Shown piece after piece: positions 1 to 12,320 of a stretch of 64,000 bases of DNA. The stretch is from assembly GCF_019803445.1 (NCBI RefSeq), contig NZ_CP081844.1:1934501-1998500 (forward strand). Direction: 5' to 3'. Source of the DNA: Caenibius sp. WL. GTDB taxonomy: Bacteria; Pseudomonadota; Alphaproteobacteria; Sphingomonadales; Sphingomonadaceae. The notes beneath the pieces are model-generated. The model ran no database searches. It was not told the DNA's origin and worked only from the letters and a program-made list of their open reading frames with translations. The first letter of the stretch is position 1. The number at the start of each line of letters is the position of its first letter. The translations under genes were made by a program, and so were the position numbers.

Positions 1-477
1 GATGCGCGCGACGTCGAGCGCGACGTTGCCCATGCCGACGATCACCGCGTGGCGGCCCGACAGATCGGGATCGAGCGTGGCGAAATTGGGGTGCCCGTTG
101 TACCAGCCGACGAACGCGGCGCTGCCGAATACGTTGCCCAGTTCCTCACCGGGAATCGCCAGCGGCCGGTCGTTCGGCGCGCCGGTGGCGAAAATCACCG
201 CGTCGTAGAGCCCCTGCAGTTCATCCACCGTCACATCCTGGCCGACGGAGATATTGCCGACGAACCGGACGTTGTCGGACAGGGCGGTTTTCTCGTAGCG
301 GTTGGATACGCCCTTGATCGACTGGTGATCGGGCGCCACGCCCGTGCGGATCAGCCCATAGGGGACGGGCAGGCGATCGAAGATGTCGACGCGGACATCG
401 TCACCCCATTGTTTTTGCGCTGCTTCGGCGGTGTAGTAACCTGCAGGGCCCGAGCCGATGATCGCCAGATGGCGCAT
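1..477 (-). CDS. Ferredoxin--NADP+ reductase, adrenodoxin-reductase family (partial)
   Basis: The N-terminal 159 codons are present; the gene runs off the left edge. The protein opens MRHLAIIGSGPAGYYTAEAA, so the FAD-binding GSGPAG loop is at residues 8-13. It continues with RLPVPYGLIRTGVAPDH, a signature of FprA/adrenodoxin-reductase-type ferredoxin/NADP reductases, and the second nucleotide-binding loop (VIVGMGNVALDVAR) lies at the truncated end. Such enzymes move electrons between NADPH and ferredoxin in the cytoplasm. The start is supported by GGGAGAAA about 8 nt upstream of the ATG. It is divergent from lepA. The family is clear; the redox partner is not. Confidence 0.88.
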   Translation of the reverse strand, partial: MRHLAIIGSGPAGYYTAEAAQKQWGDDVRVDIFDRLPVPYGLIRTGVAPDHQSIKGVSNRYEKTALSDNVRFVGNISVGQDVTVDELQGLYDAVIFATGAPNDRPLAIPGEELGNVFGSAAFVGWYNGHPNFATLDPDLSGRHAVIVGMGNVALDVARI

Positions 478-672
478 TCAAATTTCTCCCGCTTCGTTCT
501 CGCTTGCCTTGCTTTCTTCCCTATTTGGCCTCGGGGCACAAGCACTTGCTCTTTGTCGATCGGGCAGAATGCAGAGGCGATGCGGCCGGATTTGCAGAGG
601 GTTCGGGTGTGGCTGCGGCAGGGCCCATTCCGGCGTGATTCTTCACCCGGTGGGCTGGGATGACAAATTCCG

Positions 673-701
673 CTGACAGTTCGGGCGCACGCTGCTAACG
701 G
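673..701 (+). promoter_or_regulatory. Candidate sigma70-like promoter for lepA
   Basis: CTGACA at 673-678 and TAACGG at 696-701 are separated by 17 bp. The lepA ATG is at 709, which is where transcription would be expected to start, and no Shine-Dalgarno sequence lies in between. If the boxes are real, the mRNA is nearly leaderless. Both hexamers are imperfect. Confidence 0.3.
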
Positions 702-708
702 CGCGCGC

Positions 709-2526
709 ATGACTGAATTGGCCAACATCCGCAATTTTTCGATTATCGCGCATATCGATCACGGCAAGTCGACGCTGGCCGATCGGCTGATCCAATTCAC
801 CGGCGGCCTGACCGACCGTGAAATGAGCGAGCAAGTCCTTGATAACATGGACATCGAGCGTGAGCGCGGGATCACGATCAAAGCGCAGACCGTGCGCCTG
901 AGCTATACCGCCAAGAACGGGCAGACCTATGAGCTGAATCTCATGGATACCCCGGGCCACGTCGATTTCGCTTACGAAGTCAGCCGCAGCCTTGCAGCCT
1001 GCGAAGGGGCGTTGCTGGTCGTCGATGCCGCGCAGGGCGTCGAAGCGCAGACTCTGGCCAATGTCTATCAGTCGATCGAGCACGACCATGAAATCGTGCC
1101 GGTGATCAACAAGATCGATCTGCCCGCCGCCGAGCCGGAGAAAGTGCGGGCGGAGATCGAGGATATCATCGGCATCGATGCGTCCGAAGCCGTGCTGTCG
1201 AGCGCCAAGTCCGGCATCGGTATCGAGGACGTGCTCGAAGCCGTGGTCGCCAAGATTCCGCCGCCGCAGGGTGATCGCGAAGCGGCATTGAAAGCGATGC
1301 TGGTGGATAGCTGGTACGATCCGTACCTCGGCGTCGTCATTCTCGTGCGGGTGATCGACGGGGTGATCAAGAAGGGCCTGCAGGTCAAGTTCATGCAGGG
1401 CGGCACCGAGCATCTGATCGACCGTGTCGGGTGCTTCACGCCCAAGCGCACCGATCTGCCGGAAATCGGGCCGGGTGAAATCGGCTTCATCACCGCGCAA
1501 ATCAAGGAGGTGGAGCAGGCCCGCGTCGGTGACACGATCACCACGGTGAAGAACGGCGCGACACAGGCCCTGCCGGGGTACAAGGAAGTGCAGCCGGTGG
1601 TGTTCTGCGGGCTGTTCCCGATCGACGCCGCCGATTTCGAAAAGCTGCGTGAAAGCATCGGCAAGCTGCGGCTGAACGACGCCAGCTTCAGCTATGAAAT
1701 GGAAACCAGCGCCGCGCTCGGCTTCGGGTTCCGTTGCGGGTTTCTCGGGCTGCTGCATCTGGAAATCATCCAGGAACGGCTGACCCGCGAATACGATCTC
1801 GATCTCATCACCACCGCGCCCAGCGTGGTCTATCGCATCCAGTTGCGCGCTTCGCGGACTGACGATGCAGAGGAAATCCATCTCCATAATCCGGCGGACT
1901 ACCCCGATCCCAGCCGGATCGAGACGATCGAGGAACCGTGGATCAAGGCGGTGATCTACACCCCGGACGAATATCTCGGCTCGATTCTCAAGCTGTGCCA
2001 GGATCGGCGCGGCATCCAGACGGACCTGACCTATGTCGGCGGGCGGGCGCAGGTCACTTACGAACTGCCGCTCAACGAAGTCGTGTTCGATTTCTACGAC
2101 CGCCTGAAAAGCATCAGTCGGGGCTACGCCAGCTTCGACTATGAACAGATCGGTCTGCGCGAAGGCGATCTCGTCAAGATGAGCATCCTGGTCAACAACG
2201 AGCCGGTCGATGCGCTTTCGATGATCGTGCACCGCAGCGTGGCCGAGGAACGCGGCCGCCATATGTGCGAACGGTTGAAGGATCTGATTCCCCGCCACCT
2301 GTTCAAGATCCCGATCCAGGCGGCGATCGGCGGCAAGGTCATCGCCCGCGAAACCATCAGCGCGCTGCGCAAGGACGTGACCGCCAAATGTTACGGCGGC
2401 GACATCACGCGCAAGAAGAAGCTGTTGGAAAAGCAGAAGAAGGGTAAGGCGCGGATGCGGGAATACGGCAACGTCTCGATCCCGCAGGAAGCGTTCATCG
2501 CCGCGCTGCGGATGGGCGAAGAGTAA
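709..2526 (+). CDS. lepA: Elongation factor 4 (LepA), back-translocating ribosomal GTPase
   Basis: The protein is 605 aa, close to the usual ~600 aa. It is a translational GTPase that acts on the ribosome and is attached peripherally to the membrane in some bacteria. The P-loop AHIDHGKST is at residues 14-22, DTPGH at 80-84 and NKID at 134-137, followed by domains II and III and the basic LepA-specific C-terminal domain (the [18 protein letters not shown] stretch). No Shine-Dalgarno precedes the ATG, but homology to family N-termini supports this start. A long reading frame on the opposite strand covers the whole gene and is an artefact of high GC3. Confidence 0.98.
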   Translation: MTELANIRNFSIIAHIDHGKSTLADRLIQFTGGLTDREMSEQVLDNMDIERERGITIKAQTVRLSYTAKNGQTYELNLMDTPGHVDFAYEVSRSLAACEGALLVVDAAQGVEAQTLANVYQSIEHDHEIVPVINKIDLPAAEPEKVRAEIEDIIGIDASEAVLSSAKSGIGIEDVLEAVVAKIPPPQGDREAALKAMLVDSWYDPYLGVVILVRVIDGVIKKGLQVKFMQGGTEHLIDRVGCFTPKRTDLPEIGPGEIGFITAQIKEVEQARVGDTITTVKNGATQALPGYKEVQPVVFCGLFPIDAADFEKLRESIGKLRLNDASFSYEMETSAALGFGFRCGFLGLLHLEIIQERLTREYDLDLITTAPSVVYRIQLRASRTDDAEEIHLHNPADYPDPSRIETIEEPWIKAVIYTPDEYLGSILKLCQDRRGIQTDLTYVGGRAQVTYELPLNEVVFDFYDRLKSISRGYASFDYEQIGLREGDLVKMSILVNNEPVDALSMIVHRSVAEERGRHMCERLKDLIPRHLFKIPIQAAIGGKVIARETISALRKDVTAKCYGGDITRKKKLLEKQKKGKARMREYGNVSIPQEAFIAALRMGEE

Positions 2527-2581
2527 GCCATGCATGCTCACCCCTTTCCGGGGAGGAGCAGCGGGCTGAGGACGGTTCGTC

Positions 2582-2956
2582 GTGGTTGATGCCATTGCCC
2601 TGCTGTTCGCTTGCCAGTTGCTGGGCGAAATCATCCACCGGCTGACCGGATTGCCTTTGCCGGGCGCGGTCATCGGCATGCTGTTGCTGATCGGCTGGCT
2701 GGCCGCCGTGCGCCGCGAGCGGCCCGCGCTGGTGGCGGTGACGACCTGGCTGACCGGACATCTTGCGATTCTTTTCGTCCCCGCCGCCGTGGGCGTGATC
2801 GAGGAAGGGGGCACGCTCTCCCGCTATGGCGTGGGGCTGGTGCTGGCGACAGTCGTGTCCACGATCCTGACGATGGTGGTGTCCGTCCTGGTGTTTCGCT
2901 GGGCCTTGCGAAAGTGCGGCCACGATGCGGAACCCCCGCAAGAGCCGCAGCCATGA
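2582..2956 (+). CDS. CidA/LrgA family holin-like membrane protein
   Basis: The 124-aa protein has four predicted hydrophobic segments (about residues 4-22, 27-45, 58-78 and 85-108) and the LPLPGAVIGMLLL motif typical of CidA/LrgA. Family members are small inner-membrane proteins proposed to form pores or to take part in pyruvate or murein-hydrolase control. The start is GTG, preceded by a weak GAGGA. The stop overlaps the lrgB-like start in an ATGA, so the pair is translationally coupled. Homology to the family is clear, but physiological function in alphaproteobacteria is uncertain. Confidence 0.88.
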   Translation: MVDAIALLFACQLLGEIIHRLTGLPLPGAVIGMLLLIGWLAAVRRERPALVAVTTWLTGHLAILFVPAAVGVIEEGGTLSRYGVGLVLATVVSTILTMVVSVLVFRWALRKCGHDAEPPQEPQP

Positions 2957-3657
2957 ACGCTCAGCTGCACGGATTGCTGGCCACGCCGCTGTTCTGGATG
3001 ACGGCGACTTTCCTCGTTTTCGAAGCGATGGATCGCCTGTCGAAACGCAGCAACCGGCATCCGCTGTGCCATCCGGTGTTGTGGTCCACGCCGGTCATTA
3101 TGCTGTTGCTGGTGCTGACCGGCACCTCTTATGCGACCTATATCGATGCAACGGCGATGCTCGTTTTCCTGCTCGGCCCGGCGGTGGTCGGTCTGGCGGT
3201 GCCGGTCTGGCGGCAGCGCGCGCTGATCCGCAAGCTCGCTCTGCCGATTGCGCTGGCGCTCGGCGCCGGGGCGGTGACAGCGATTGTCAGCGCGGTGGGC
3301 ATCCTCTCCCTGTTCGGCGCTCCGCGCGATATTCTGGCATCCATCGCCCCTCGTGCAACGACGACTCCGGTGGCGATGGCGATAGCCGAACAATTGCACG
3401 GCATTCCCGCGCTTGCGGCGGTGATCGTGCTGTTTGCCGGGATTGTCGGGGCGATGGTCGCGACTCCGCTGTTCAACGCGATGAAGATCACCGATTATCG
3501 TGCGCGCGGCTTCGCTGTCGGGGTATCCGCCCACGGCATCGGCGCGGCGCGGGCGTTTCAGGTCGATGGCATCGCCGGGGCTTTTGCCAGTCTGGGCATG
3601 GCGCTGAATGCGGTGGTCACCGCGGCGCTGCTGTCTTTCTTCGCCTGGATGCTCTGA
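2953..3657 (+). CDS. LrgB/CidB family membrane protein
   Basis: This 234-aa, highly hydrophobic protein is the usual partner of CidA/LrgA. It carries the family core APRATTTPVAMAIAEQLHG and the C-terminal GVSAHGIGAARAFQ segment. The ATG lies inside the upstream gene's stop (ATGA), which fixes the start and gives a normal N-terminus (MNAQLHGLLATPLFW). It probably forms a two-subunit inner-membrane assembly with the preceding product. No regulator of the LytR or CidR type is adjacent. Confidence 0.9.
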   Translation: MNAQLHGLLATPLFWMTATFLVFEAMDRLSKRSNRHPLCHPVLWSTPVIMLLLVLTGTSYATYIDATAMLVFLLGPAVVGLAVPVWRQRALIRKLALPIALALGAGAVTAIVSAVGILSLFGAPRDILASIAPRATTTPVAMAIAEQLHGIPALAAVIVLFAGIVGAMVATPLFNAMKITDYRARGFAVGVSAHGIGAARAFQVDGIAGAFASLGMALNAVVTAALLSFFAWML

Positions 3658-3764
3658 CAGCGGCGGATTTTGCCGATCCGGGCAGGGCGGTGCGCCCATG
3701 GCGCTGGATCATGTGGCGTTCGCGGCAGGTTGTGAGGAACTTCACCCCTTTTGACGAACTTTAC

Positions 3765-3793
3765 TTGGCGTTCCCCGAAGCGCTGGCTATACG
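3765..3793 (+). promoter_or_regulatory. Candidate promoter for bamD, possibly leaderless
   Basis: TTGGCG at 3765-3770 and TATACG at 3788-3793 are separated by exactly 17 bp. The bamD ATG at 3800 is 7 nt past the -10 box, where transcription would begin, and no Shine-Dalgarno is present. Confidence 0.35.
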
Positions 3794-3799
3794 CACGCC

Positions 3800-4612
3800 A
3801 TGCTGACGAAGACCCGCTCTTTCCGCTCGCCCGCCCGCATCGCGATCCTCGCCTCGGCGGCTACGGCCATGTTGTTGGTTGCCGGCTGTGGCGGCGGCCC
3901 GCGCACGAACAAGGGCACCGCCTATGTCGCGCGCGATGTGGAAACGCTTTACGCGGCGGCCAAGCAGCGGCTCGATCAGGGCAAGGCGCGCCAGGCCGCG
4001 GCTCTGTTCGACGAGGTGGAACGGCAGCACCCTTATTCCCCGTGGGCCCGCCGCGCACAGATCATGAGCGCGTTTTCCTATTACGCCGCCAAGAATTACA
4101 ACCAGTCGATCCAGTCGTCGCAGCGCTTCCTCTCGATCCATCCGGGCAACAAGGATGCGGCATACGCGTATTACCTTATCGCCCTGTGCTATTACGAGCA
4201 GATCAGCGATGTGCAGCGCGATCAGAAGATCACCGAACAGGCGCTGACCGCGCTGAACGATGTGGTCCGCCGTTTCCCCGACACCAAGTATGCCAACGAT
4301 GCCTCGCTCAAGATTGATCTTGTGCATGACCATCTGGCGGGCAAGGAAATGGAAATCGGCCGCTTCTACCAGAATTCGGGCCAGATGATCGCGGCGCGCA
4401 TCCGTTTCCAGACGGTGGTCGACAAGTACCAGACCACCAGCCACACCGCCGAAGCGCTCTATCGCCTGACCGAAACCAGTCTTGCGCTGGGCATTCCGGA
4501 AGAAGCGAAGAAATACGCTGCCGTGCTGGGCTCGAACTTCCCCGGCAGCAAGTGGTATGATCGCGCGTACAAGCTGATGAACCGGTACGCGCCGGATGCA
4601 CAGGCGAGCTGA
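3800..4612 (+). CDS. bamD: Outer membrane assembly lipoprotein BamD
   Basis: The 270-aa BAM-complex lipoprotein helps insert beta-barrel proteins into the outer membrane. An arginine-rich signal peptide ends in the lipobox VAGC, with the lipidated cysteine at residue 30. TPR-like repeats typical of BamD/ComL follow (ETLYAAAKQRLDQGKARQAA, then QHPYSPWARRAQIMSAFSYY). Its position directly before recN and ligA matches the conserved alphaproteobacterial order, where bamD often follows the division and lpxC genes. No frameshift or truncation is visible. Confidence 0.96.
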   Translation: MLTKTRSFRSPARIAILASAATAMLLVAGCGGGPRTNKGTAYVARDVETLYAAAKQRLDQGKARQAAALFDEVERQHPYSPWARRAQIMSAFSYYAAKNYNQSIQSSQRFLSIHPGNKDAAYAYYLIALCYYEQISDVQRDQKITEQALTALNDVVRRFPDTKYANDASLKIDLVHDHLAGKEMEIGRFYQNSGQMIAARIRFQTVVDKYQTTSHTAEALYRLTETSLALGIPEEAKKYAAVLGSNFPGSKWYDRAYKLMNRYAPDAQAS

Positions 4613-4746
4613 TTGCCTCATCCCGTTTGCCTCTAAACGCCGGGCGGTGCCTCGTTCGGTGCAAAGGGGCCTGGACGGTATAGGGTAGGCAAGCGGCGTA
4701 ACCGCGCATTGCCCATGCTCCGTTTCGGCAGACGTGGTGCCGGATG

Positions 4747-4785
4747 TGGAAAACCGGTTCCCACTTTTCCGCGCGATGTTCTAGA
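4747..4785. repeat. Candidate dispersed intergenic repeat upstream of recN
   Basis: The stretch contains GGAAAA at 4748-4753 and TTTTCC at 4765-4770 flanking the 8-bp palindrome AACCGGTT, and it ends in GATGTTCTAGA. It resembles, from memory, a short repeat scattered through many alphaproteobacterial genomes. Only one copy is in this window, so repetition cannot be shown here. Confidence 0.4.
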
Positions 4786-4797
4786 AGCGGCGTACCG

Positions 4798-8665
<3,868 letters not shown>

Positions 8666-8727
8666 GCTACAGTCTCACTTTGGCTTGATGGTCCAGGCAT
8701 GCTTGCGGTTCCATGGTCCATTTCTCG

Positions 8728-8758
8728 AAGCCGGGCTGCTCCCCGGCTTTCGCCGGGG
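8728..8758. terminator. Bidirectional terminator region with two alternative hairpins
   Basis: AAGCCGGG (8728-8735) pairs with CCCGGCTT (8742-8749) around a 6-nt loop. The overlapping CCCCGGC (8741-8747) can instead pair with GCCGGGG (8752-8758). The element lies between the convergent ligA and VOC genes. Neither hairpin has a long T run. Confidence 0.5.
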
Positions 8759-8781
8759 GCGCAGCGGCTATGGAAGTGGTC

Positions 8782-9162
8782 TCAGCCTGCCATGGTGAAA
8801 TGATAGACGCACAGCTTGTTGCCATCGAGATCGCGGCAGTAGCCGAACGTGGCGCCGTTGCCGCGGTCGCTGGGATCGCCTTCGTTGGCCCCGCCCAGTT
8901 CCAGCGCCTTGGCGTGGAAAGCAGCGGCCTTTTCCGGCGATTCGAAGCTGAAACCGCACATCGTGCCATTGCCGATGGTGGCGTCGTTCCCGTCGAACGG
9001 GCGCATGACCCCGAACAGCGAAGCGCCGTTGCTATAGACGCGCCCGCCGCGCGGATTGTCGAACATCTTCTGCCAGCCGGCCGACCCGAGCAGTTCGTCG
9101 TAGAAGGCCAGAGCCTTGTCCAGATCGTTGGTGCCGACGGTGAAATATCCGGTGTGAGCCAT
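8782..9162 (-). CDS. VOC family protein (glyoxalase/bleomycin-resistance fold)
   Basis: The 126-aa single-domain vicinal-oxygen-chelate protein has the N-terminal TGYFTVGTNDLDKALAFYDE strand-helix and the C-terminal GYCRDLDGNKLCVYHF strand typical of the superfamily. Members bind a metal through His/Glu residues; the substrate cannot be told from sequence. AAAGGAAA precedes the ATG. It lies 44 nt after the metY-like gene on the same strand and may be in its transcript. Confidence 0.85.
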   Translation of the reverse strand: MAHTGYFTVGTNDLDKALAFYDELLGSAGWQKMFDNPRGGRVYSNGASLFGVMRPFDGNDATIGNGTMCGFSFESPEKAAAFHAKALELGGANEGDPSDRGNGATFGYCRDLDGNKLCVYHFTMAG

Positions 9163-9206
9163 GGAATGGTTTCCTTTGTTATAGAATGATCAGATGTCGC
9201 GATCGG

Positions 9207-10478
9207 TCAGGCGGCGGCGAGCGCCTGTTCGATATCGGCAAGGATGTCGTCGATATGTTCGATGCCGACGGAAATGCGCACGAGGTCTTCCGATACGCCC
9301 GCTTTGGCCAATTCTTCGGGGCTGAGCTGGCGATGCGTGGTGGAGGCCGGGTGGCAGGCCAGCGATTTGGCATCGCCGATGTTCACCAGCCGCAGGATCA
9401 TCTGCAAGGCGTCGATGAAGCGGCCGCCTGCTTCCTTGCCGCCTTCGATCCCGAAGCTGAGAATGCCCGACGCTTTGCCGCCGCAGATTTTCTGCGCGGT
9501 GGCGTGATAGGGGCTGTCGGGCAGCCCGGCGTAGCTGACCCAGCGCACTTTGGGGTGGGCGGAAAGATATTCCGCCACTTTCTGCGCGTTTTCGCAGTGG
9601 CGTTCGATCCGCAGGCCGAGCGTTTCGAGGCCCTGCATGATGAGAAACGCGCTGTGGGGGGAGAGCGCGGCGCCGGTGTTGCGCAGCGGGACCACGCGGG
9701 CGCGGCCGATATAGGCTGCTGGGCCGAGCGCTTCGGTATAGACCACCCCGTGATAGGACGGATCGGGCTGATTGAGCATCGGGAAGCGGTCCTTGTTCGC
9801 CACCCAGTCGAACCGGCCGCTGTCGACGATGATCCCGCCGATGGTGGTGCCGTGGCCGCCGATATACTTGGTCAGCGAATGGACGATGATATCCGCGCCG
9901 TGATCGAAAGCGCGGCACAGGTAGGGCGTTGCCACGGTGTTGTCGACAATCACCGGCACGCCATGGCGGTGGGCGATTTCGGCGATCTTCTGAATATCGG
10001 CGACATTGCCCGCCGGATTGCCGATCGATTCGAGGAACACGGCCTTGGTCTTGCCGTCGATGGCGGCTTCCATTCCGGCGTAATCGTCATGCGCCACAAG
10101 GCGGGCTTCGATCCCCTGACGCGGGAATGTGTGGACGAACAGGTTGTAAGTGCCGCCGTAAAGCTGCGCGACGGACACGATATTGTCGCCCACGCCCGCG
10201 ATGGTCTGGATCGCATAAGTGATCGCCGCCATGCCCGAGGCAAGCGCCAGCGCGCCGATGCCGCCTTCCATTTCCGCGATGCGCGCTTCGAGCACCGCCG
10301 TCGTCGGGTTCATAATGCGGGTGTAGATATTGCCCTGCACTTTGAGATCGAACAGATCCGCGCCGTGCTGCGTATCGTCGAACGTGTAGGAGGTCGTCTG
10401 ATAGATCGGCACCGCCGCCGCCTTCGTCGTTGGTTCCGACGTGTAGCCATGATGCAGGGCCAGCGATTCCAGTTTCAT
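9207..10478 (-). CDS. metY: O-acetylhomoserine sulfhydrylase (MetY-type, PLP-dependent)
   Basis: The 423-aa protein belongs to the Cys/Met-metabolism PLP family and most resembles O-acetylhomoserine aminocarboxypropyltransferase, which makes homocysteine from O-acetylhomoserine and sulfide. The PLP lysine is in HSLTKYIGGHG (Lys204); YTRIMNPT and ASGMAAI are the expected substrate and cofactor motifs. The start at 10478 follows AGGAGAG; an in-frame upstream ATG would overrun the promoter-like boxes and adds non-conserved residues. A cystathionine gamma-lyase/synthase is the alternative, but the overall pattern favours MetY. Confidence 0.9.
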   Translation of the reverse strand: MKLESLALHHGYTSEPTTKAAAVPIYQTTSYTFDDTQHGADLFDLKVQGNIYTRIMNPTTAVLEARIAEMEGGIGALALASGMAAITYAIQTIAGVGDNIVSVAQLYGGTYNLFVHTFPRQGIEARLVAHDDYAGMEAAIDGKTKAVFLESIGNPAGNVADIQKIAEIAHRHGVPVIVDNTVATPYLCRAFDHGADIIVHSLTKYIGGHGTTIGGIIVDSGRFDWVANKDRFPMLNQPDPSYHGVVYTEALGPAAYIGRARVVPLRNTGAALSPHSAFLIMQGLETLGLRIERHCENAQKVAEYLSAHPKVRWVSYAGLPDSPYHATAQKICGGKASGILSFGIEGGKEAGGRFIDALQMILRLVNIGDAKSLACHPASTTHRQLSPEELAKAGVSEDLVRISVGIEHIDDILADIEQALAAA

Positions 10479-10518
10479 CGTTCTCTCCTGAGGGGGAATT
10501 TCTGCGTTCCTGTCCGGC

Positions 10519-10547
10519 CTTAAAACCCAGCCGGGCGGAAAGGTCAA
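10519..10547 (-). promoter_or_regulatory. Candidate sigma70-like promoter for metY
   Basis: Read on the minus strand, TTGACC (10547-10542) and TTTAAG (10524-10519) are separated by 17 bp. This leaves a leader of about 34 nt with a good Shine-Dalgarno (AGGAGAG). A leader that short has no room for a SAM riboswitch. Confidence 0.5.
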
Positions 10548-10553
10548 AGGCGA

Positions 10554-11228
10554 TCAGCGCTCTTGCGCGGGTTGCGGGGCCCATTTCATCACGCCGCCGG
10601 AAAACGGCGTCCACCATCCGGTACGGATGCCCGCGGCGGCCAGTGTGTCGCTGGTCCACTGGTTGCAGGTGTTGAGCGCGGTGTAGCGGGACGGTGCATC
10701 GTAGAACACGTCATGATCGCCATAACCGGGGTGGCGCTGGCGCTTGCCTGGCAGCGGCGCCATGGCTTCGATGCGTTGCACCAGCCGGGCATATTCGGCC
10801 TCGCTGATCCGCAAGGGGCGCAAGTCCGCGGATGGGGCCGGGCGGACATAGTGGGCGGCATGAAGCAGCCCGTCGCCCCCCACCGCAAGAATGCGCAGCA
10901 CCGTCAGCGGGGAAAGGTCGGCCCAGGTCGGGGTGTTGAGGAACACTTCGCGTTCGCCCCACGAAATGGCCAGATGCGTATAGGGGCGGTCGGGCGCGGC
11001 CAGATCGGTGGCCGGGAACAGCGGGCGCCAGTCCTTCTGCGGCGTGACCAGCGGCATGACGATGGCGGTATGCACGCCGTTGGTTTCGAGCATGATCTCG
11101 ATCCCCTGCGGATGTGGATGCCATCCCGCATTGCGCGGGATGGCCGACCCGATCCACGCGGCGAGCAGGAACGCAATGACGAGCGCGGCAAGCCCGAATG
11201 CGAGCCTGTCTGCGATTCGTTTCACCAC
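10554..11228 (-). CDS. TIGR02117 family (DUF2459) membrane-anchored protein
   Basis: The 224-aa protein has one N-terminal membrane segment (about residues 9-28, FGLAALVIAFLLAAW) and then a periplasmic domain with the family motifs NGVHTAIVMPL, WGEREVFLNTPTW and YTALNTCNQWT. The conserved His and Cys suggest an NlpC/P60-like or related hydrolase fold, but activity is unproven. It overlaps the end of prmA by 7 nt and so is probably cotranscribed. Function unknown. Confidence 0.8.
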   Translation of the reverse strand: MVKRIADRLAFGLAALVIAFLLAAWIGSAIPRNAGWHPHPQGIEIMLETNGVHTAIVMPLVTPQKDWRPLFPATDLAAPDRPYTHLAISWGEREVFLNTPTWADLSPLTVLRILAVGGDGLLHAAHYVRPAPSADLRPLRISEAEYARLVQRIEAMAPLPGKRQRHPGYGDHDVFYDAPSRYTALNTCNQWTSDTLAAAGIRTGWWTPFSGGVMKWAPQPAQER

Positions 11229-12184
11229 GATCGCGCCCAGCCGGGCAGTTCGCCGATCCGGGCGGGATGGGCGCGCGCGTTCGCCCGCTTGCGCAGCCAG
11301 AGGATCGACCAGTCGCCATTGGTCATCCGCCCGGCCAGACGCATGCCGACGCGGGCATAGGCCCTGCGGATCGCGGCTTCCTGCGTGGTCAGCAGCCCGG
11401 CCAGCAGGATGCTGCCCCCCGGCACCACGGAGGAAGCGAAGGGGGCGGACAGTTCGATCAGCGGCCCGGCAAGGATATTAGCGATCAACAGATCGTAAGG
11501 TGCGCGGGCCTGCAGCACGGGATCGTCCATGCCATCGGCGATCACCATGGTCAGCGCATGGGCGCCCGCGCCGATGGCCATGCCGTTGAGAGCGGCATTG
11601 TCGGCCACCACATCGGCGCAAACCATGTCGATATCGCTGGCCGTGGCATAGGCGCGGGGCCACAGGGTCATGCCGGCAAAGGCCAGCAGACCCGTGCCGG
11701 TGCCGATATCCGCCAGATTGCGGACCAGCAGCCCGCTGCGCTTCATCGCGTCGAGCATGGCAAGGCACCCGGCGGTGGTTTCATGCTGCCCGGTGCCGAA
11801 TGCCTGGCTGGCGGGAATGACGAAATCGACGACGCCATTTTCATCCGGTACGGGAAATTCCGGCGTGCGGACATGGAACCGCCCGGCGCGGATCGGCTCC
11901 ACCCCTTGCTGGCTGATCGTCACCCAATCCTGTTCGGGCAGTTTTTCGACGTGCAGGTGCGGCGGATGGCTGCCGAACAGTGCGGCAATGGCGGCTTTGT
12001 CCGCGCGCTGGGGTTTGCGCGGCAGCCAGGCTTCGAGCTGCCAGTCGTCGGGCTTGTCCTCCGCGATTTCGCTGCCGGAAAGGACGATTGCGGCATCCCA
12101 ATCCAGCGCTTCTTCGTGTGCAAGCAGCGCGGACTGCACGTCTTCACGCGGTGCAAAGGCGGTGATTTTCCATGTTTCGCTCAT
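11222..12184 (-). CDS. prmA: Ribosomal protein L11 methyltransferase PrmA
   Basis: The 320-aa SAM-dependent methyltransferase modifies ribosomal protein L11. The SAM-binding loop DIGTGTG is at about residues 159-165, preceded by the family motif QAFGTGQHETT and followed by NILAGPL (the N-I-L-A motif of PrmA). The N-terminal substrate-recognition domain is present. It is divergent from sdhC across 136 bp and the first gene of a short leftward operon with the TIGR02117-like gene. Confidence 0.93.
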   Translation of the reverse strand: MSETWKITAFAPREDVQSALLAHEEALDWDAAIVLSGSEIAEDKPDDWQLEAWLPRKPQRADKAAIAALFGSHPPHLHVEKLPEQDWVTISQQGVEPIRAGRFHVRTPEFPVPDENGVVDFVIPASQAFGTGQHETTAGCLAMLDAMKRSGLLVRNLADIGTGTGLLAFAGMTLWPRAYATASDIDMVCADVVADNAALNGMAIGAGAHALTMVIADGMDDPVLQARAPYDLLIANILAGPLIELSAPFASSVVPGGSILLAGLLTTQEAAIRRAYARVGMRLAGRMTNGDWSILWLRKRANARAHPARIGELPGWARSW

Positions 12185-12278
12185 TTGCAGACAGCCCTAG
12201 CGCGTCTTGCGGCGAACGGAAACTGCTCTCCCGCCGCTTGCCTTGACGAAGCATTTCATTATGGGGGGAGCGAATCCT

Positions 12279-12297
12279 AGCGCCAGCAGGTGGCGCT
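12279..12297 (+). promoter_or_regulatory. Small hairpin in the sdhC leader
   Basis: AGCGCCA (12279-12285) and TGGCGCT (12291-12297) form a perfect 7-bp stem with a 5-nt loop. It ends 23 nt before the sdhC ATG, just ahead of its GGAAGG Shine-Dalgarno. It could influence translation start or mRNA stability; no known riboswitch matches it. Confidence 0.25.
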
Positions 12298-12320
12298 CAC
12301 ATGCAATCAGGAAGGCGAGA

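Noticed and set aside
643-2814. A 723-codon open frame antisense to lepA
   Set aside because: It is the complement of a strongly coding, conserved gene and comes from high GC at third codon positions. The translation shows no recognisable domain. Similar shadows oppose guaB (19902-22382) and dnaE (36963-39845).
4741-4797. LexA box upstream of recN
   Set aside because: Two GTTC words occur, but they are 17 nt apart rather than the 7 nt of the alphaproteobacterial GTTC-N7-GTTC operator.
10479-10553. SAM-II or similar riboswitch upstream of metY
   Set aside because: The predicted leader is only about 34 nt and lacks the conserved riboswitch core. A promoter plus Shine-Dalgarno explains the region.
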